From positions 1 through 5,042 of the forward strand of contig CALFJB010000027.1 of NCBI GenBank assembly GCA_937877565.1: a DNA stretch of 5,042 nucleotides, read 5' to 3'. The translations under genes were made by a program, and so were the position numbers. The stretch is from an uncultured Selenomonadales bacterium. GTDB lineage: Bacteria > Bacillota > Negativicutes > Selenomonadales > Selenomonadaceae. This document shows, one piece after another, positions 4,786-5,042 of the stretch (positions are counted from its first letter, which is position 1; every line of letters starts with the position of its first letter). The notes below the pieces were generated by a model. That model ran no database searches, had not been told where the DNA came from, and was given only the letters and a program-made list of their open reading frames with translations.

Positions 4786-5042
4786 AAATTCGCTTATATT
4801 TGCGTTCGCCGTTGACGACGGGCTGGGCAATTCCACTTTCTTTAAGCCATAATCCATTAGAGAATCCTTTTCCTTCGCTTTCACTTGCTCCGACGATTTC
4901 AAATTGTCTTGGATTGTACTTGTCAAGGAATGTGATTGGCACTCCCATGACTCCGTTACACCTTCCGCCGAATGATGATTCTGAAGTATGGCGTAATTCT
5001 CCGCTGGCTCGTGGCTCGTGGCTCGTGGCTCGTGGCTCGTGG
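4766..5042 (-). CDS. EcoRI-family adenine methyltransferase C-terminal end, first tail (runs off the window)
   Basis: The frame is open from the right edge to TAA at 4766. From about 4978 it reads GGRCNGVMGVPITFLDKYNP, then QFEIVG, a variable stretch (ASESEGKGF to QPVVNG) and ERKYKRIFIRRKM, the usual end of EcoRI-family adenine methyltransferases, enzymes that methylate adenine in a specific DNA site to protect it from a partner nuclease. The catalytic domain, with its SAM-binding and DPPF/NPPF-type motifs, is not in the window. The upstream codons run through the 7-bp repeat array, giving a meaningless repeating peptide HEPRATS, so either the gene was cut here and this is another orphan tail, or the repeat lies inside a larger gene continuing past 5042. 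No partner restriction endonuclease is visible. Confidence 0.6.
   Translation of the reverse strand, partial: HEPRATSHEPRASGELRHTSESSFGGRCNGVMGVPITFLDKYNPRQFEIVGASESEGKGFSNGLWLKESGIAQPVVNGERKYKRIFIRRKM
5005..5042. repeat. 7-bp tandem repeat, unit GGCTCGT, at the window end
   Basis: Five perfect head-to-tail copies of GGCTCGT plus the start of a sixth reach the last base, so the true array is probably longer. Seven is not a multiple of three, so a change in copy number would shift any reading frame crossing it. The window may end here because the repeat broke an assembly, but that cannot be told from the sequence. Confidence 0.95.

Noticed and set aside
4619..4852. Plus-strand 77-codon open frame
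   Set aside because: It is antisense to the second methylase tail, with no ribosome binding site and no recognisable motif.
4786..4926. N-terminal part of a 115-codon minus-strand frame leading into the second methylase tail
   Set aside because: These codons are the first tail read out of frame; the peptide has no methylase character, so only 4579-4785 is homologous.
5005..5042. CRISPR array
   Set aside because: The unit is 7 bp with no spacers between copies; no cas gene is present.

Overview
The window looks like a piece of a Bacillota chromosome, possibly Negativicutes. The lineage is a tentative inference from three things: the order of the t6A genes, purine-rich Shine-Dalgarno sites close to most starts, and AT-rich codon use over most of the window. 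All clear protein genes are on the minus strand except one 27-residue peptide gene on the plus strand.

Right to left (the direction of minus-strand transcription), the right edge (about 4579-5042) holds two tandem C-terminal ends of EcoRI-family adenine methyltransferases in different frames. A run of the 7-bp unit GGCTCGT lies at the window end. Positions 4351-4578 have no convincing gene but contain strong hairpins. Positions 4204-4350 carry a plus-strand extended -10 promoter, a leader that can hide its own Shine-Dalgarno site, and a small membrane peptide resembling type I toxins. Divergent from it is a single-gene DUF262 plus HNH nuclease (3075-4169) with its own terminator. This part is accessory and defence-like.

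The left part (1-3011) is a compact housekeeping operon: tsaE, tsaB, a rimI-like gene, rimI and tsaD. TsaE, TsaB and TsaD form the complex that transfers threonylcarbamoyl to A37 of ANN-decoding tRNAs; TsaC/TsaC2, which makes the activated intermediate, is not in the window. RimI acetylates a ribosomal protein N-terminus. The genes overlap or lie within about 20 bp of each other, so they are probably co-transcribed. A promoter sits directly on the terminator of the upstream nuclease gene.

The points most worth a second look are the tandem methylase tails sharing a 20-bp junction, the small peptide with a self-sequestering leader, the abrupt codon-usage change inside tsaD near 405-445, and the 7-bp repeat arrays, one of which supplies both the end of rimI and the ribosome binding site of tsaD.
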